NCBI GenBank assembly: GCA_964373665.1
Contig: CAYJVM010000005.1
Location: 1-40,754, forward strand
Direction of reading: 5' to 3'
Length of the DNA: 40,754 nucleotides
Source: JACOWB01 sp964373665
GTDB lineage: Archaea; Aenigmatarchaeota; Aenigmatarchaeia; CG10238-14; SCSR01
Made by a program: the position numbers and the translations under genes. The notes under the pieces are model-generated. The model had not been told where the DNA came from. It made no database searches and saw only the letters and a list, made by a program, of their open reading frames with translations. Every line of letters starts with the position of its first letter. The first letter of the stretch is position 1. Below are positions 16,058 to 24,430 of this stretch, piece by piece.

Positions 16058-16067
16058 TTTTATATAA
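16058..16067. promoter_or_regulatory. Shared, near-symmetric TATA element
   Basis: TTTTATATAA reads as a TATA box in both directions. Its centre is about 26 nt from the 5' end of the tRNA-Arg gene (minus strand, 16036) and about 26 nt from the ATG at 16088 of the reductase (plus strand). One element may therefore serve both divergent genes. Confidence 0.5.
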
Positions 16068-16087
16068 TTAACGTGTAATTGATGGTT

Positions 16088-18748
16088 ATGTATGACGCTA
16101 TTATTGTAGGAGGAGCACTGGCTGGGAGCAGGACTGCGCAACTGCTTGCCCAGAAAGGGAAGAAAATCCTTTTGCTTGAAGAGCATGAGAAAGTAGGCTT
16201 GCCGTGCAAGTGCACAGGCCTAGTCAGTTGGAGGACACCTGAAACAGTAAAGCTGCCTAAAGAGCTCATAGTTAACAAACTTGATTATGGCAAGTTCTTC
16301 GCCCCTGACGGCACTAATTTCACGTTAAAGTCAAAGAAGACTGTTTACGTTCTTGACAGGCCTGGGCTGGACAAGTTCATTTTTGACGAAGCTGTGAAAG
16401 AAGGAGCTGAGGTCAAGACTGAACGGTTTGAAACTTTCAAGCACGATAACGGGCATTTGCAGGTCAAGACAAGTAAAAGAGTGTACGAAACGAAAGTGCT
16501 GGTAGGCGCAGATGGAGCTAATTCAACCGTTGCACAGGTTGCTGGATTGGAGATGCCTAAAGACATCTATGTAGGTATGCAGACTACGGCAGTCGGTGAT
16601 TTTGCACAGGTTGCTGAATTGTGGTTTGGCAACCAAGTAGCCCCAGAATTCTTTGCATGGGTAGTCCCGGAAAATGAGAATGTGGCAAGGATAGGGCTTG
16701 CATCGCCGTCAACGCCGAAGGTTTACTATGAAAAGTTTTTGAAGAGCAGACTGGGACATAACGGGCTAAAGCCTGATGTCGCAGGGGTTATTCGATTTGG
16801 TGTGATGAACGACACAGTTGCAGATAGAATAATGTTAGTGGGTGATGCTGCATGTCAAATTAAACCGTTTAGTATAGACTCAGAAGAATGTGTATTGGTA
16901 AATATTGACGGTTTAATAAGAAATGAGAAGATTAAAGATATTGAAAAATATGGTAGTAAAGAAGAAAATAAGAATTTTGTATCATATAATCTAAATAAAA
17001 ATATTTATGGGTTTTCTCTCGATAAGTTTGCAGATAAACCAGAATTTCGTAGAATTAGTAGACTATTATCACATAAAATAAAAGAACCTCTTTATGAAAT
17101 AATTTTGAATAAAGGCTTTAGAATTAAAACAACAGGTTCTCATAGTGTTATGATATTAGCTGAGAAAGAAATCGTATCTAAAAAAGTTTCAGAGCTACAA
17201 CCTAACAAAGACTTTCTTTTATGCTCCTTAGATGTTCCAAATAATGAATCAATTAAAGAAATCAACCTAATTAAACTTATAGTGCAAGAAGCTCCTGAGT
17301 TAATTCCAAATACCCGTGTCCGAGACAGTAAAAAACTAATTTATAAGAAACGTTCTGATATACCCAGAAGCAAAAGAAGTTCGTATTGGGATAATGATTC
17401 TATACCACTAAAATATTTTCTAGAGAAAAATATTATACCAGAAGATATTGTTATAACATACGAACCAGCTAAAAAGAGTGTAAAGATCCCGAACATAATC
17501 AAAATCACACCAGAGTTTTGTCGCTTATTGGGGTACTATATTTCAGAAGGTCATTGCAAAGACGAAAAAGAAATAGGAGTGACCTTCGGTGTAAAGGATA
17601 GAAAGTTAGGTTATATTGAAGATTTCCTCAAATGTTTGGAAATATCATTTGGTATTAAACCACATAAAGTAAGAATTCATAAAAACCCCAAAACTCAAAA
17701 AATCACCTCTTACCAATTTGCATTTGGAGGTTATCTACTAACTAAAATTTTCAAAAAGGTCTTTAAAGTAGGCACAGGTGCACATCTTAAACAAGCACCC
17801 TTCATTCTGTTTAATGTACCAAATAGCCTGAAAAAAGAATTTCTTAAAGCATATTTGCGTGGAGATGGTACCATACGAGTAAGAAATACAAGTAAAAGAA
17901 GAAATTGGTCAGCTGAAATATCAGCTAAATCCGTTAGTAGAAAACTAATAGACGATATCACGCTTTTGTCATTGCAACTCAAATTAAATCCTACTATAAC
18001 TGAATCTTTTATACCAGAACGAAAATTATACGGTAAAATAATGAAGAAAGGAAAGTGTTATAAAATAGCCTTTTCAAACAAACATGATTTACTATACTTG
18101 TCAGATACATTTCTTCATAAGACTTCAAAATTAACTCGTCATCTAGGCAAAACAGAATCAAAAACACTCATTACTTTACCAAAAGTTTTCCTAAATAATT
18201 TAGATGTCAAAAAAGAATTAAAAAAAGAGTTTTGGGCACCACATCTGCATAAAAGCTTCTCTTATGAGCGATTGAAGAAAGTATTCTCTAAAATAAATTC
18301 GACTAGTGGACAACTTAGTTTACTTAGAAATATTGTAAATAATAACATTTTAGTAAGCCCCATTAAAGAAATAAAGAAAGTTGCGCCTTCAGACGACAAT
18401 GTTTATGACTTGGAAGTTCCAGGTGTTAACACTTTTGTAGGAGGTATAGGACCTATAGTCCTTCATAATTCTGGAGGTGGGATTACTTATGGATTGATCG
18501 CTTCACAGATTTGTACTGATGCTGTTGAGAAAGCATTTGAAGAAAATAAATTTGACTATCAATTTCTCAAGCAAAATTACGATTTGGAATGGAAGAAAAA
18601 ACTAGTTCCTGGAATCAATAAAGGAATGATGTTTAGAAAATTGTTGTATCTTTTACCTGATTCTCAAGTGAATCTAATGTTCAATATGATTAAATTATTT
18701 GGCAACAAGATTTTGACTAGGTTCGATTTTGATTTGTTAAGCGGATAG
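16088..18748 (+). CDS. Digeranylgeranylglycerophospholipid reductase with in-frame intein
   Basis: Flavoenzyme that saturates the isoprenoid chains of archaeal membrane lipids. The N-terminal FAD-binding motif is DAIIVGGALAGSRTA; LPCKCTGLVS and the late FAD motif MLVGDAACQIKPF|SGGGITYGL are characteristic. The precursor is 886 residues; removing the 533-residue intein leaves a 353-residue enzyme, normal for the family. The start at 16088 (MYDAIIV) matches the family and the TATA spacing; an ATG at 16082 and a TTG at 16079 are also in frame. The segment after the intein is AT-richer than the N-terminal part. The gene diverges from tRNA-Arg and shares a probable TATA element with it. Confidence 0.92.
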   Translation: MYDAIIVGGALAGSRTAQLLAQKGKKILLLEEHEKVGLPCKCTGLVSWRTPETVKLPKELIVNKLDYGKFFAPDGTNFTLKSKKTVYVLDRPGLDKFIFDEAVKEGAEVKTERFETFKHDNGHLQVKTSKRVYETKVLVGADGANSTVAQVAGLEMPKDIYVGMQTTAVGDFAQVAELWFGNQVAPEFFAWVVPENENVARIGLASPSTPKVYYEKFLKSRLGHNGLKPDVAGVIRFGVMNDTVADRIMLVGDAACQIKPFSIDSEECVLVNIDGLIRNEKIKDIEKYGSKEENKNFVSYNLNKNIYGFSLDKFADKPEFRRISRLLSHKIKEPLYEIILNKGFRIKTTGSHSVMILAEKEIVSKKVSELQPNKDFLLCSLDVPNNESIKEINLIKLIVQEAPELIPNTRVRDSKKLIYKKRSDIPRSKRSSYWDNDSIPLKYFLEKNIIPEDIVITYEPAKKSVKIPNIIKITPEFCRLLGYYISEGHCKDEKEIGVTFGVKDRKLGYIEDFLKCLEISFGIKPHKVRIHKNPKTQKITSYQFAFGGYLLTKIFKKVFKVGTGAHLKQAPFILFNVPNSLKKEFLKAYLRGDGTIRVRNTSKRRNWSAEISAKSVSRKLIDDITLLSLQLKLNPTITESFIPERKLYGKIMKKGKCYKIAFSNKHDLLYLSDTFLHKTSKLTRHLGKTESKTLITLPKVFLNNLDVKKELKKEFWAPHLHKSFSYERLKKVFSKINSTSGQLSLLRNIVNNNILVSPIKEIKKVAPSDDNVYDLEVPGVNTFVGGIGPIVLHNSGGGITYGLIASQICTDAVEKAFEENKFDYQFLKQNYDLEWKKKLVPGINKGMMFRKLLYLLPDSQVNLMFNMIKLFGNKILTRFDFDLLSG
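16871..18469 (+). mobile_element. Intein with LAGLIDADG endonuclease domain in the reductase
   Basis: 533 residues inserted within the conserved KPF-SGGG motif. It begins with Ser1 (SIDSEECVLVN, block A), has the block B TTGSHSV with its conserved Thr and His, two LAGLIDADG helices (LLGYYISEG and FLKAYLRGDG), and ends with block F VYDLEVPGVNTFVGG and block G PIVLHN before a Ser extein residue. All splicing residues (Ser1, block B His, penultimate His, terminal Asn, Ser+1) are present, so it should be splicing-competent. Both endonuclease helices keep an acidic residue (Glu in SEG, Asp in GDG). It is AT-richer than the N-extein, consistent with horizontal arrival. Confidence 0.93.
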
Positions 18749-18819
18749 TTGTAACATAGCGTTTTCCCCTAGGATTTAAAGATACAGGCTTTGCACATGA
18801 ACTAATTATCTTTTCAATT

Positions 18820-18840
18820 AACAGTTTTTTAGAAACTGTT
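18820..18840. terminator. Hairpin between convergent genes
   Basis: AACAGTTT and AAACTGTT form a perfect 8-bp stem around TTTAG. It lies between the convergent reductase (ends 18748) and GGCT-like gene (ends 18851), and is followed by the palindrome TACATATGTA. It could end transcription from both sides, though archaeal termination relies mainly on oligo-T. Confidence 0.35.
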
Positions 18841-18850
18841 TACATATGTA

Positions 18851-19342
18851 TTAACTTGCTCTTTCTTTCAAATATTCTTCTCTTGTTTCATTTGCTACTT
18901 CAAACATTCTCTCTTCTCTGTTTAAGAATGTCGGGTAATTTTCTCCATCAACAACTTGTTTAATATTAGGGTCATCTATTATTTCAGTTTCTACCTCAAA
19001 AGTCTGTCCATTGTAATCTTTAACCTGGGCATTGATAGGTTGATACCAAAGTTCGTGTATCTCCCACTCACCAACTAAACCTCTTTCTACTCTTGTTAAA
19101 TACCAGACCTGACCTGAAACTACACTTCCAGAAGCAGGTCTAATACAATAAGTTCTAAACTTCGAGTCCCAATGATTACTAAGGATTCGCCCAACGTTTT
19201 CTGGTATTTCTTCCCATAGTTGAACACAAAGCTCATAACCTTCAAGTTTAGCAGGAAATCCTTCTGGTTTTCTACCAACAACGGATTTCATCATCTCAGC
19301 AGACCGATTTGCACCATAACCAAAGTACATAACTTCTTCCAT
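18851..19342 (-). CDS. Gamma-glutamylcyclotransferase-like (GGCT/AIG2 fold) protein
   Basis: A 163-residue protein with the family start MYFGYGANRSAEMM, corresponding to the substrate-binding Y-G-S/A-N loop. The beta-barrel core continues with FPAKLEGYELC and later SVVSGQVWYLTRVERGLVGEWE, where the family usually has its catalytic Glu. GGCT-fold enzymes cyclise gamma-glutamyl amines or act on modified peptides; the substrate cannot be told here. The ATG at 19342 is preceded by an AT-rich promoter (GATTTAAATATT). It converges on the intein-containing reductase across a hairpin. Family assignment is good; specific activity is unknown. Confidence 0.75.
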   Translation of the reverse strand: MEEVMYFGYGANRSAEMMKSVVGRKPEGFPAKLEGYELCVQLWEEIPENVGRILSNHWDSKFRTYCIRPASGSVVSGQVWYLTRVERGLVGEWEIHELWYQPINAQVKDYNGQTFEVETEIIDDPNIKQVVDGENYPTFLNREERMFEVANETREEYLKERAS

Positions 19343-19458
19343 TATCTCACTTTACCATATCAAGATATAATATTTAAATCCTTTACTTTTACATGCAGTT
19401 TGATAATATGCCACAAAAATCCTCTGATAAAGAAAATCAAATGTGAACAACAACGAAC

Positions 19459-21270
19459 CTATAAGAAGACTTTGATCTTTCTCTTCCCGACAATCGCCCT
19501 GAAGACTTCCTTTCCGATGTCGGAATCCTTGGCCACTTTAATAGAGCCGTTCTTTCCGATAGTTGCAGAGAAAATGAACTTGTCTTCAATGAAGAGGCTG
19601 GCCGCCTTTCCAATGAAATTCCTGTCGATAACGAATTCTACGCTGTTGCCCTTTTCATAAACTTCAAACTGGATCTCATTACCCATGGTTGCTGTCTTAG
19701 GCTCTATATCGATGCTCATTCCAAGCTTCTTCTCCAGCATCTTCACAGTCGAACCTTCCTTGCCTATTATCCTAGGTATAACTTCGTTAGCAACCCTGAC
19801 AATTATCTTGTTGTCCGAAACAACCTCGACCTTGGCATTAGAATCAAACTTTTTTATGTCCTGCAGTATCCTCTCCGCCGCGAGCTTTCGCAGGGGCGAC
19901 GCTTCTTGCATTTGCTTTACCGGGACAATCACATTTTCCTCGCCGTACGTGTATATTTCATACTCGGGCTTTTCGGTTTCAAAATCCTTGACTTCGACAA
20001 GAGGTCTTGCCAGATCAGCCACAGTCATGCCATTAGGTACCTTGACTGTCAATTCAAGTTGGTAGACTTTCTTCACCTCGCCTGCTTTGACGAAAACCAC
20101 AGTATCTATAATATGCGGTATCACTCCCAACTCAACCCTACCGATGAATCTTTGGATGGCGTCTATAGCTTCACTAGCGTGCACGATCCCTATCATTCCC
20201 ACACCAGCCAGCCTCAGATCAGAGAAAATTTGGAAATCCTTTGTCTTCCTTATTTCATCGAAAATGGAATAATCAGGCCTCACCAAAAGCAATATGTCAG
20301 CTGTCTTTTCAAAATCACCCTCCAGCGGCCCGTACTGCGTAATCTCGGGAGGCACCTGCAAGTCCCTCGGGCTTTCGAGAGTCTTTACAATCTTATTCTG
20401 GTTCATATAGAACTCGGCAATTGATGCGGCGAGTGTTGATTTTCCTGAACCTGGCGGGCCGGCTATAACTATCCCCGCAGCCTCTCCCTTCAATCTTGAC
20501 ATGAGCTTTTCCGACAGCCTGTAATCTTCTAAAGACAGCTTTGCCACAGGTCTGACAATAGTCATCTCAACCCCGTCTGAAAACGGAGGCCTTGCTATGG
20601 ATATTCTGTAATTTCCAAGTTGTATAACAGTGGCGCCTGATCTTACAATTTCAAAGCTTCCTTCTTCGCTGACTCTTGTAGCTTCTGAAACTTCTATAGC
20701 CATCTGTTCCAACTCATCTTTCTTCAAAGGCTGGTCGGACAGTTTAACCAGGTCAAAATTACCTGGCTTGCCCCTCTTTGCCATTGGAACGACATCCTCC
20801 TTCAAATGCACAGACAAAGTTTCAGGCGTGAAATAGTTTTCGAACTTGAGACCTTCAACTCTAGTCTCTGTGGGGATGTAGTTTATTTTCACGCCTTCGG
20901 CTTCACCTACTAGCGCTTGGACATAATCGGCAGTATAAAGAATCCCGCCTTCTGCCTTTGACACATCCCTGATAAGCGCGTCCATTCTGCCAGATTTGGC
21001 CAATTTTATGTCTTCGATGGAAGGTCTGTCGCCGGAGAATCTTAGTTTTATATCGTTCTGATCGCACAACGCTCTTAATCTCTTCAGCTCTTCCAGACCT
21101 ACAAAACCAGGATCCCTGCCTTTCGAGGCTTGAGCCTGCAGTTCGTCAAGGACTGCATACGGAACGATAATCTCGATGTTTTCAAGTTCGTGATTTCTCA
21201 CCATCTGGGATATCTTGCCATCGATAATGATTGACGTATCCAAAACTATTCTCTGCACTTTTTCACTCAT
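19459..21270 (-). CDS. PIN domain / PilT-like ATPase / KH domain protein (COG1855 type)
   Basis: A 603-residue archaeal three-part protein. An N-terminal PIN domain (RIVLDTSIIIDGKI, SGRMDALIRDVSK, LYTADYVQ; about residues 1-140) has the acidic residues of a nuclease. A central P-loop ATPase of the PilT/VirB11 class has Walker A AGPPGSGKST near residue 270 and Walker B-like YSIFDEIRK plus an HAS motif. A C-terminal KH domain (VANEVIPRIIGKEGSTVKML) binds RNA. The combination suggests an ATP-dependent RNA-processing nuclease; the exact substrate is not established for the family. The ATG at 21270 fits a TATA element (TTATTAAA) about 25 nt upstream; a TTG at 21279 is also in frame. Confidence 0.9.
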   Translation of the reverse strand: MSEKVQRIVLDTSIIIDGKISQMVRNHELENIEIIVPYAVLDELQAQASKGRDPGFVGLEELKRLRALCDQNDIKLRFSGDRPSIEDIKLAKSGRMDALIRDVSKAEGGILYTADYVQALVGEAEGVKINYIPTETRVEGLKFENYFTPETLSVHLKEDVVPMAKRGKPGNFDLVKLSDQPLKKDELEQMAIEVSEATRVSEEGSFEIVRSGATVIQLGNYRISIARPPFSDGVEMTIVRPVAKLSLEDYRLSEKLMSRLKGEAAGIVIAGPPGSGKSTLAASIAEFYMNQNKIVKTLESPRDLQVPPEITQYGPLEGDFEKTADILLLVRPDYSIFDEIRKTKDFQIFSDLRLAGVGMIGIVHASEAIDAIQRFIGRVELGVIPHIIDTVVFVKAGEVKKVYQLELTVKVPNGMTVADLARPLVEVKDFETEKPEYEIYTYGEENVIVPVKQMQEASPLRKLAAERILQDIKKFDSNAKVEVVSDNKIIVRVANEVIPRIIGKEGSTVKMLEKKLGMSIDIEPKTATMGNEIQFEVYEKGNSVEFVIDRNFIGKAASLFIEDKFIFSATIGKNGSIKVAKDSDIGKEVFRAIVGKRKIKVFL

Positions 21271-21302
21271 ACAAATCAATTACAGAACTTCTTTAATAAG
21301 CG

Positions 21303-21671
21303 TTACTTAACGTATTCCACATTTTCCACACCATTGAACTTTTCATCCCCCGTCAAAAATTTGACCCCTAGACTTTTGGAAAGTACATATCCCATACAAT
21401 CAGTCATCGATAATTTATCCTCTCTTCTGGATAATTTCAGCTTGGCCGCTATAAGAACTATGTCGTTATCGAAATCCACAACAAAACCCTTCAACTTATC
21501 CATATACTCTTTGGCCTTTTCCACATCATAATCTCTTAGCAGAAAATAACACACTTCGAATAAGTTCAGTTTCGTAGTTAACATCCCGGCATTTTTGTAA
21601 CTCCTATAATTAGGATTGCCTTTTATAACTTCAATTATCGCATAAGAGTCGAACAAAAATCTTTCATCCAT
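21303..21671 (-). CDS. vapC: VapC-type PIN-domain toxin
   Basis: 122 residues forming one PIN domain. The acidic quartet that binds metal is intact: Asp8 (FLFDSYA), Glu39 (LNLFEV), Asp91 (SMTDCMGY) and Asp109 (LTGDEKF). VapC toxins cleave tRNA or rRNA and are neutralised by the cognate VapB. The gene overlaps the upstream vapB by 8 nt, the usual arrangement. It ends 33 nt before the 21270 ATPase gene. The intact active site suggests a working toxin; its RNA target is unknown. Confidence 0.88.
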   Translation of the reverse strand: MDERFLFDSYAIIEVIKGNPNYRSYKNAGMLTTKLNLFEVCYFLLRDYDVEKAKEYMDKLKGFVVDFDNDIVLIAAKLKLSRREDKLSMTDCMGYVLSKSLGVKFLTGDEKFNGVENVEYVK

Positions 21672-21885
21672 GTTCTTCTCTATCCAAGTCGTCTAGTGCC
21701 TTTTGCGTGTTTATTTTCCATCCTTTAAGTGACCCGAAAAGCTTTTCCAATGTTTTACCTTTATGAAGTATTATTATATCCAAGCTTTGGTCTTCCATTA
21801 TATGTTCCTTTTTCGCAACATCGCTTGGAATAATTAAACCTAGGGAGTTACCCCACCTTTTGGCACGGGTTTTAACAACTGGCAT
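21664..21885 (-). CDS. vapB: VapB-type antitoxin, AbrB family
   Basis: 73 residues. The N-terminal swapped-hairpin AbrB/SpoVT domain is recognisable as TRAKRWGNSLGLIIPSDVAKKEHI; the C-terminal acidic tail (LDDLDREEHG) would contact the toxin. It precedes and overlaps vapC. A TATA element (TTTAAATATT) overlaps the hisS stop codon about 26 nt upstream, so the transcript should be leaderless, and a palindrome lies between box and ATG. Autoregulation is the normal mode for this family. Confidence 0.88.
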   Translation of the reverse strand: MPVVKTRAKRWGNSLGLIIPSDVAKKEHIMEDQSLDIIILHKGKTLEKLFGSLKGWKINTQKALDDLDREEHG

Positions 21886-21887
21886 AA

Positions 21888-21902
21888 TTATACATTGTAT
21901 AA
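21888..21902. promoter_or_regulatory. Candidate VapB operator
   Basis: TTATACATTGTATAA is a perfect inverted repeat with 7-bp arms around one T. It sits between the vapB TATA element and the vapB ATG, covering the expected start of transcription, an ideal place for autorepression by VapB or the VapBC complex. Confidence 0.6.
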
Positions 21903-21904
21903 CT

Positions 21905-21914
21905 AATATTTAAA
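21905..21914 (-). promoter_or_regulatory. TATA element for vapBC overlapping the hisS stop
   Basis: On the minus strand TTTAAATATT lies about 26 nt before the vapB ATG and includes the hisS stop codon (TAA at 21910..21912). vapBC therefore has its own promoter although it follows the his operon on the same strand. Confidence 0.5.
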
Positions 21915-23148
21915 CCTTTAGTTGAGAAATAGCCTGCTTTAAAGACACTTCCCTCTGCTCACCAGTTTTCATATCCTTCAATTTAAACTTTTTCTTTTTC
22001 AGCTCTTCCTTACCCACGACTAGAACATAAGGAATATTAATTTTGTTGGCATATTCCAGTTGCTTGCCGAAGTTTCTTTCCATTAAATCCATCTGAGAGC
22101 TTATATTGTTTCTCCTTAATTCTGCCACAGTTCGTACGACATCATCTAGTACACTATTATCAACGCTTGTTACAAAGACCTTTACACTACTCTTTTCAGT
22201 TTTGAACATTTTATTTTCTTTCATGACTTCTAAAATTCTGTCCAAGCCTAGTGAAATTCCCACAGCAGGCAAATCTTGACCACCGACAATCTTAATCAAA
22301 TTATCGTATCTCCCACCTCCGCCACAACTTACTTTAGCACCAACACTTACTTCAAAAACAAAAGATGTGTAATATTCGAGACCACGTACAAGTGAAATAT
22401 CGAATTGAAATTTTTTATCGCGTCCAATTTCTTTTGCCAAATTAAACAATTCTTCCAATTCTCTCTTACTTTCGCTATCTGGTATTTTACTTAATTCATT
22501 CGCTTTCAAAACTTTGAGAATATTATCGGGTTTGAGACCTTTATTTTTAAGTTCAACTTCAACCCCTTCAAAGCCTATTTTATCCAGCTTATCAATAGTC
22601 CTAAAAACTTCAACAATTTTTTCTTTGTCTACTACTTTTTCAAATTCGCGCTGCAATAAATTTCTGCTATTAATTCTTATCTTATAATCTCTGAAGCCCA
22701 GCCTATCTAGTATTTCACAGATGGCGGCTAAGCATTCTATATCCGACAATGGTGATTTGCTTCCAACAGTGTCTATATCCGCTTGCCAAAATTCTCGAAA
22801 GCGAAGAGATGCAGGATTGTCATACCTCCATGCTTGTGCTATTTGGTATCGTTTAAACGGTTTTGGTAATGACATGGAGGAAACAACTCTAGCCAGAGGT
22901 ATTGTCAAATCAAATCTTAATCCTAATTCGCGATCAGATTTGTCCTTAAAATAATAGATTTCATCCTTTACAGCTTCACCATATCCACCCTTCGCAGACA
23001 ATAGTTCAAAACTTTCGAATGCAGGAGTGATTAAAGGTCCAAACCCATACTTTTCGAAAACATCTCTACAAACTTCAATTATCTGCTGTAATTTGCTCGC
23101 ATCTTCTGGCAATAGATCTCTAGTGCCTTTAGGAGGTTGGAATTTCAT
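21910..23148 (-). CDS. hisS: Histidyl-tRNA synthetase
   Basis: Class II synthetase of 412 residues. The start is KGTRDLLPEDA; class II motif 2 is AWRYDNPASLRFREFWQADID; the histidine-binding HisA motif is LVRGLEYYTSFVFEV; motif 3 is the GLDRILEVM region. A C-terminal anticodon-binding domain (VFVTSVDNSVLDDVVRTVAELR) is present, so this is a real synthetase and not the catalytically dead HisZ subunit of ATP phosphoribosyltransferase. It lies 1 nt after hisD in the same direction, so it is probably part of the AbrB-hisG-hisD-hisS operon. It is AT-richer than proS or alaS. Confidence 0.95.
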   Translation of the reverse strand: MKFQPPKGTRDLLPEDASKLQQIIEVCRDVFEKYGFGPLITPAFESFELLSAKGGYGEAVKDEIYYFKDKSDRELGLRFDLTIPLARVVSSMSLPKPFKRYQIAQAWRYDNPASLRFREFWQADIDTVGSKSPLSDIECLAAICEILDRLGFRDYKIRINSRNLLQREFEKVVDKEKIVEVFRTIDKLDKIGFEGVEVELKNKGLKPDNILKVLKANELSKIPDSESKRELEELFNLAKEIGRDKKFQFDISLVRGLEYYTSFVFEVSVGAKVSCGGGGRYDNLIKIVGGQDLPAVGISLGLDRILEVMKENKMFKTEKSSVKVFVTSVDNSVLDDVVRTVAELRRNNISSQMDLMERNFGKQLEYANKINIPYVLVVGKEELKKKKFKLKDMKTGEQREVSLKQAISQLKV

Positions 23149-23149
23149 A

Positions 23150-24430
23150 CTATTCGCCTCTTATCTTTACAGCCTGTGCATGGCCTTCTAGGCCTTCTAA
23201 TTTGGCTATTTCGTAGGCAGGTTTTATCAGCTTCATTATATTCCTTTTATCTATTTCTTGGTAACTTGTGAACTTAATAAAATCCCTGACTGATAACCCT
23301 CCCTTTACGCGCGCCATTCCAGATGTGGGCAACACATGATTCGTACCGCTGATATAGTCTCCGAATACGGATGAGGAGTAATCCCCTATAAACACGCCTC
23401 CAGCGTTCTTTATTCGCTTCATATAATTCTTGGCGTTTTTTATCATAATCTCCAAATGTTCTGGGGCAAAGTTATTCGCTATTTCAAAACATTCGTCCAA
23501 GTCTTTTGCAATTATTAACTTACCGTTCTCGTCTAACGATTCTAGTATAGTCTTTTTGGTTTCTAACTTCTCCACTTGCCTTGTCACTTCTTTGTCCACA
23601 GCATTCGCCAGCTTTGTGGAAGGTGTTACCAAAACGACAACTGTATCTTTGCCATGTTCAGCTTCTGCTAATATGTCTGCGGCGACAAACCTAGGATTTG
23701 CTCGTACATCCGCTATTATCATTAATTCAGTAGGACCTGCAATGGAATCTACATCCACGTAACCATAAGCCAATTTTTTCGCAGCACTCACGTAGGCATT
23801 TCCCGGTCCAACAATTTTGTCAACCTTTTGAATAGACGCTGTTCCGAATGCCATTGCGGCTATAGCCTGTGCGCCACCTATTTTGTAAATTTTATTTACT
23901 CGAAGAATGTCAGCAGTCACTATTACAGATTCGTTTGCGGTTACGATACCATTCCGCTTTACAGGAGGTGTGGAGATTGTTATTTCTTTCACTCCGGCAA
24001 CTTTTGCCGGTATAACACACATAAGCACGGTTGATGGCAATGGAAACTTCCCTGCAGGTATATAGCATCCAACACTTTCTATTGGCATTGCCAGTTCTCC
24101 TAGCAGGTTCCCGTTATATCTAAAACTAAAGGTTTTTATACACTTTAGTTCCATCTCGCAAAATTTTCTTATATGTTTCGCGGCTTTCTTGATTGCGTCA
24201 ATCTGTTTCTTTGAAAGCGCTTTATAGGCAGATTTTATTTCCCTCTTCGACACTTGAACGTTTTCCTTCTTTAACATAACGTTGTCATATTTCTTGGTGC
24301 AAGCAAAAACTGCTTTATCCCCGTCCTTCGCTACAGTCTCGAATATTTCACCTACAGTATCCATCACTTCTTTTCTAAATACCATCCTCTTTTTTCCAAT
24401 CCTAGAAGTTCCCACAATTTTCATAATCAC
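23150..24430 (-). CDS. hisD: Histidinol dehydrogenase
   Basis: Catalyses the last two steps of histidine synthesis, histidinol to histidine with two NAD. The 426-residue length is normal. Family signatures: GPGNAYVSAAKKLAYGYVDV, DSIAGPTELMIIAD, the zinc-binding LAEAEHGKD and NHVLPTSGMARVKGGLS. The start is probably the GTG at 24430, whose last base overlaps the hisG stop (GTGA), although an ATG at 24424 is also in frame. The gene lies between hisG and hisS. No other his biosynthetic gene is in this window. Confidence 0.94.
   Translation of the reverse strand: MIMKIVGTSRIGKKRMVFRKEVMDTVGEIFETVAKDGDKAVFACTKKYDNVMLKKENVQVSKREIKSAYKALSKKQIDAIKKAAKHIRKFCEMELKCIKTFSFRYNGNLLGELAMPIESVGCYIPAGKFPLPSTVLMCVIPAKVAGVKEITISTPPVKRNGIVTANESVIVTADILRVNKIYKIGGAQAIAAMAFGTASIQKVDKIVGPGNAYVSAAKKLAYGYVDVDSIAGPTELMIIADVRANPRFVAADILAEAEHGKDTVVVLVTPSTKLANAVDKEVTRQVEKLETKKTILESLDENGKLIIAKDLDECFEIANNFAPEHLEIMIKNAKNYMKRIKNAGGVFIGDYSSSVFGDYISGTNHVLPTSGMARVKGGLSVRDFIKFTSYQEIDKRNIMKLIKPAYEIAKLEGLEGHAQAVKIRGE

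Noticed and set aside
21910..23148. HisZ, the regulatory HisRS paralogue, since it lies beside hisG
   Set aside because: All three class II motifs, the HisA motif LVRGLEYYT and a C-terminal anticodon-binding domain are present, so it is the synthetase itself.
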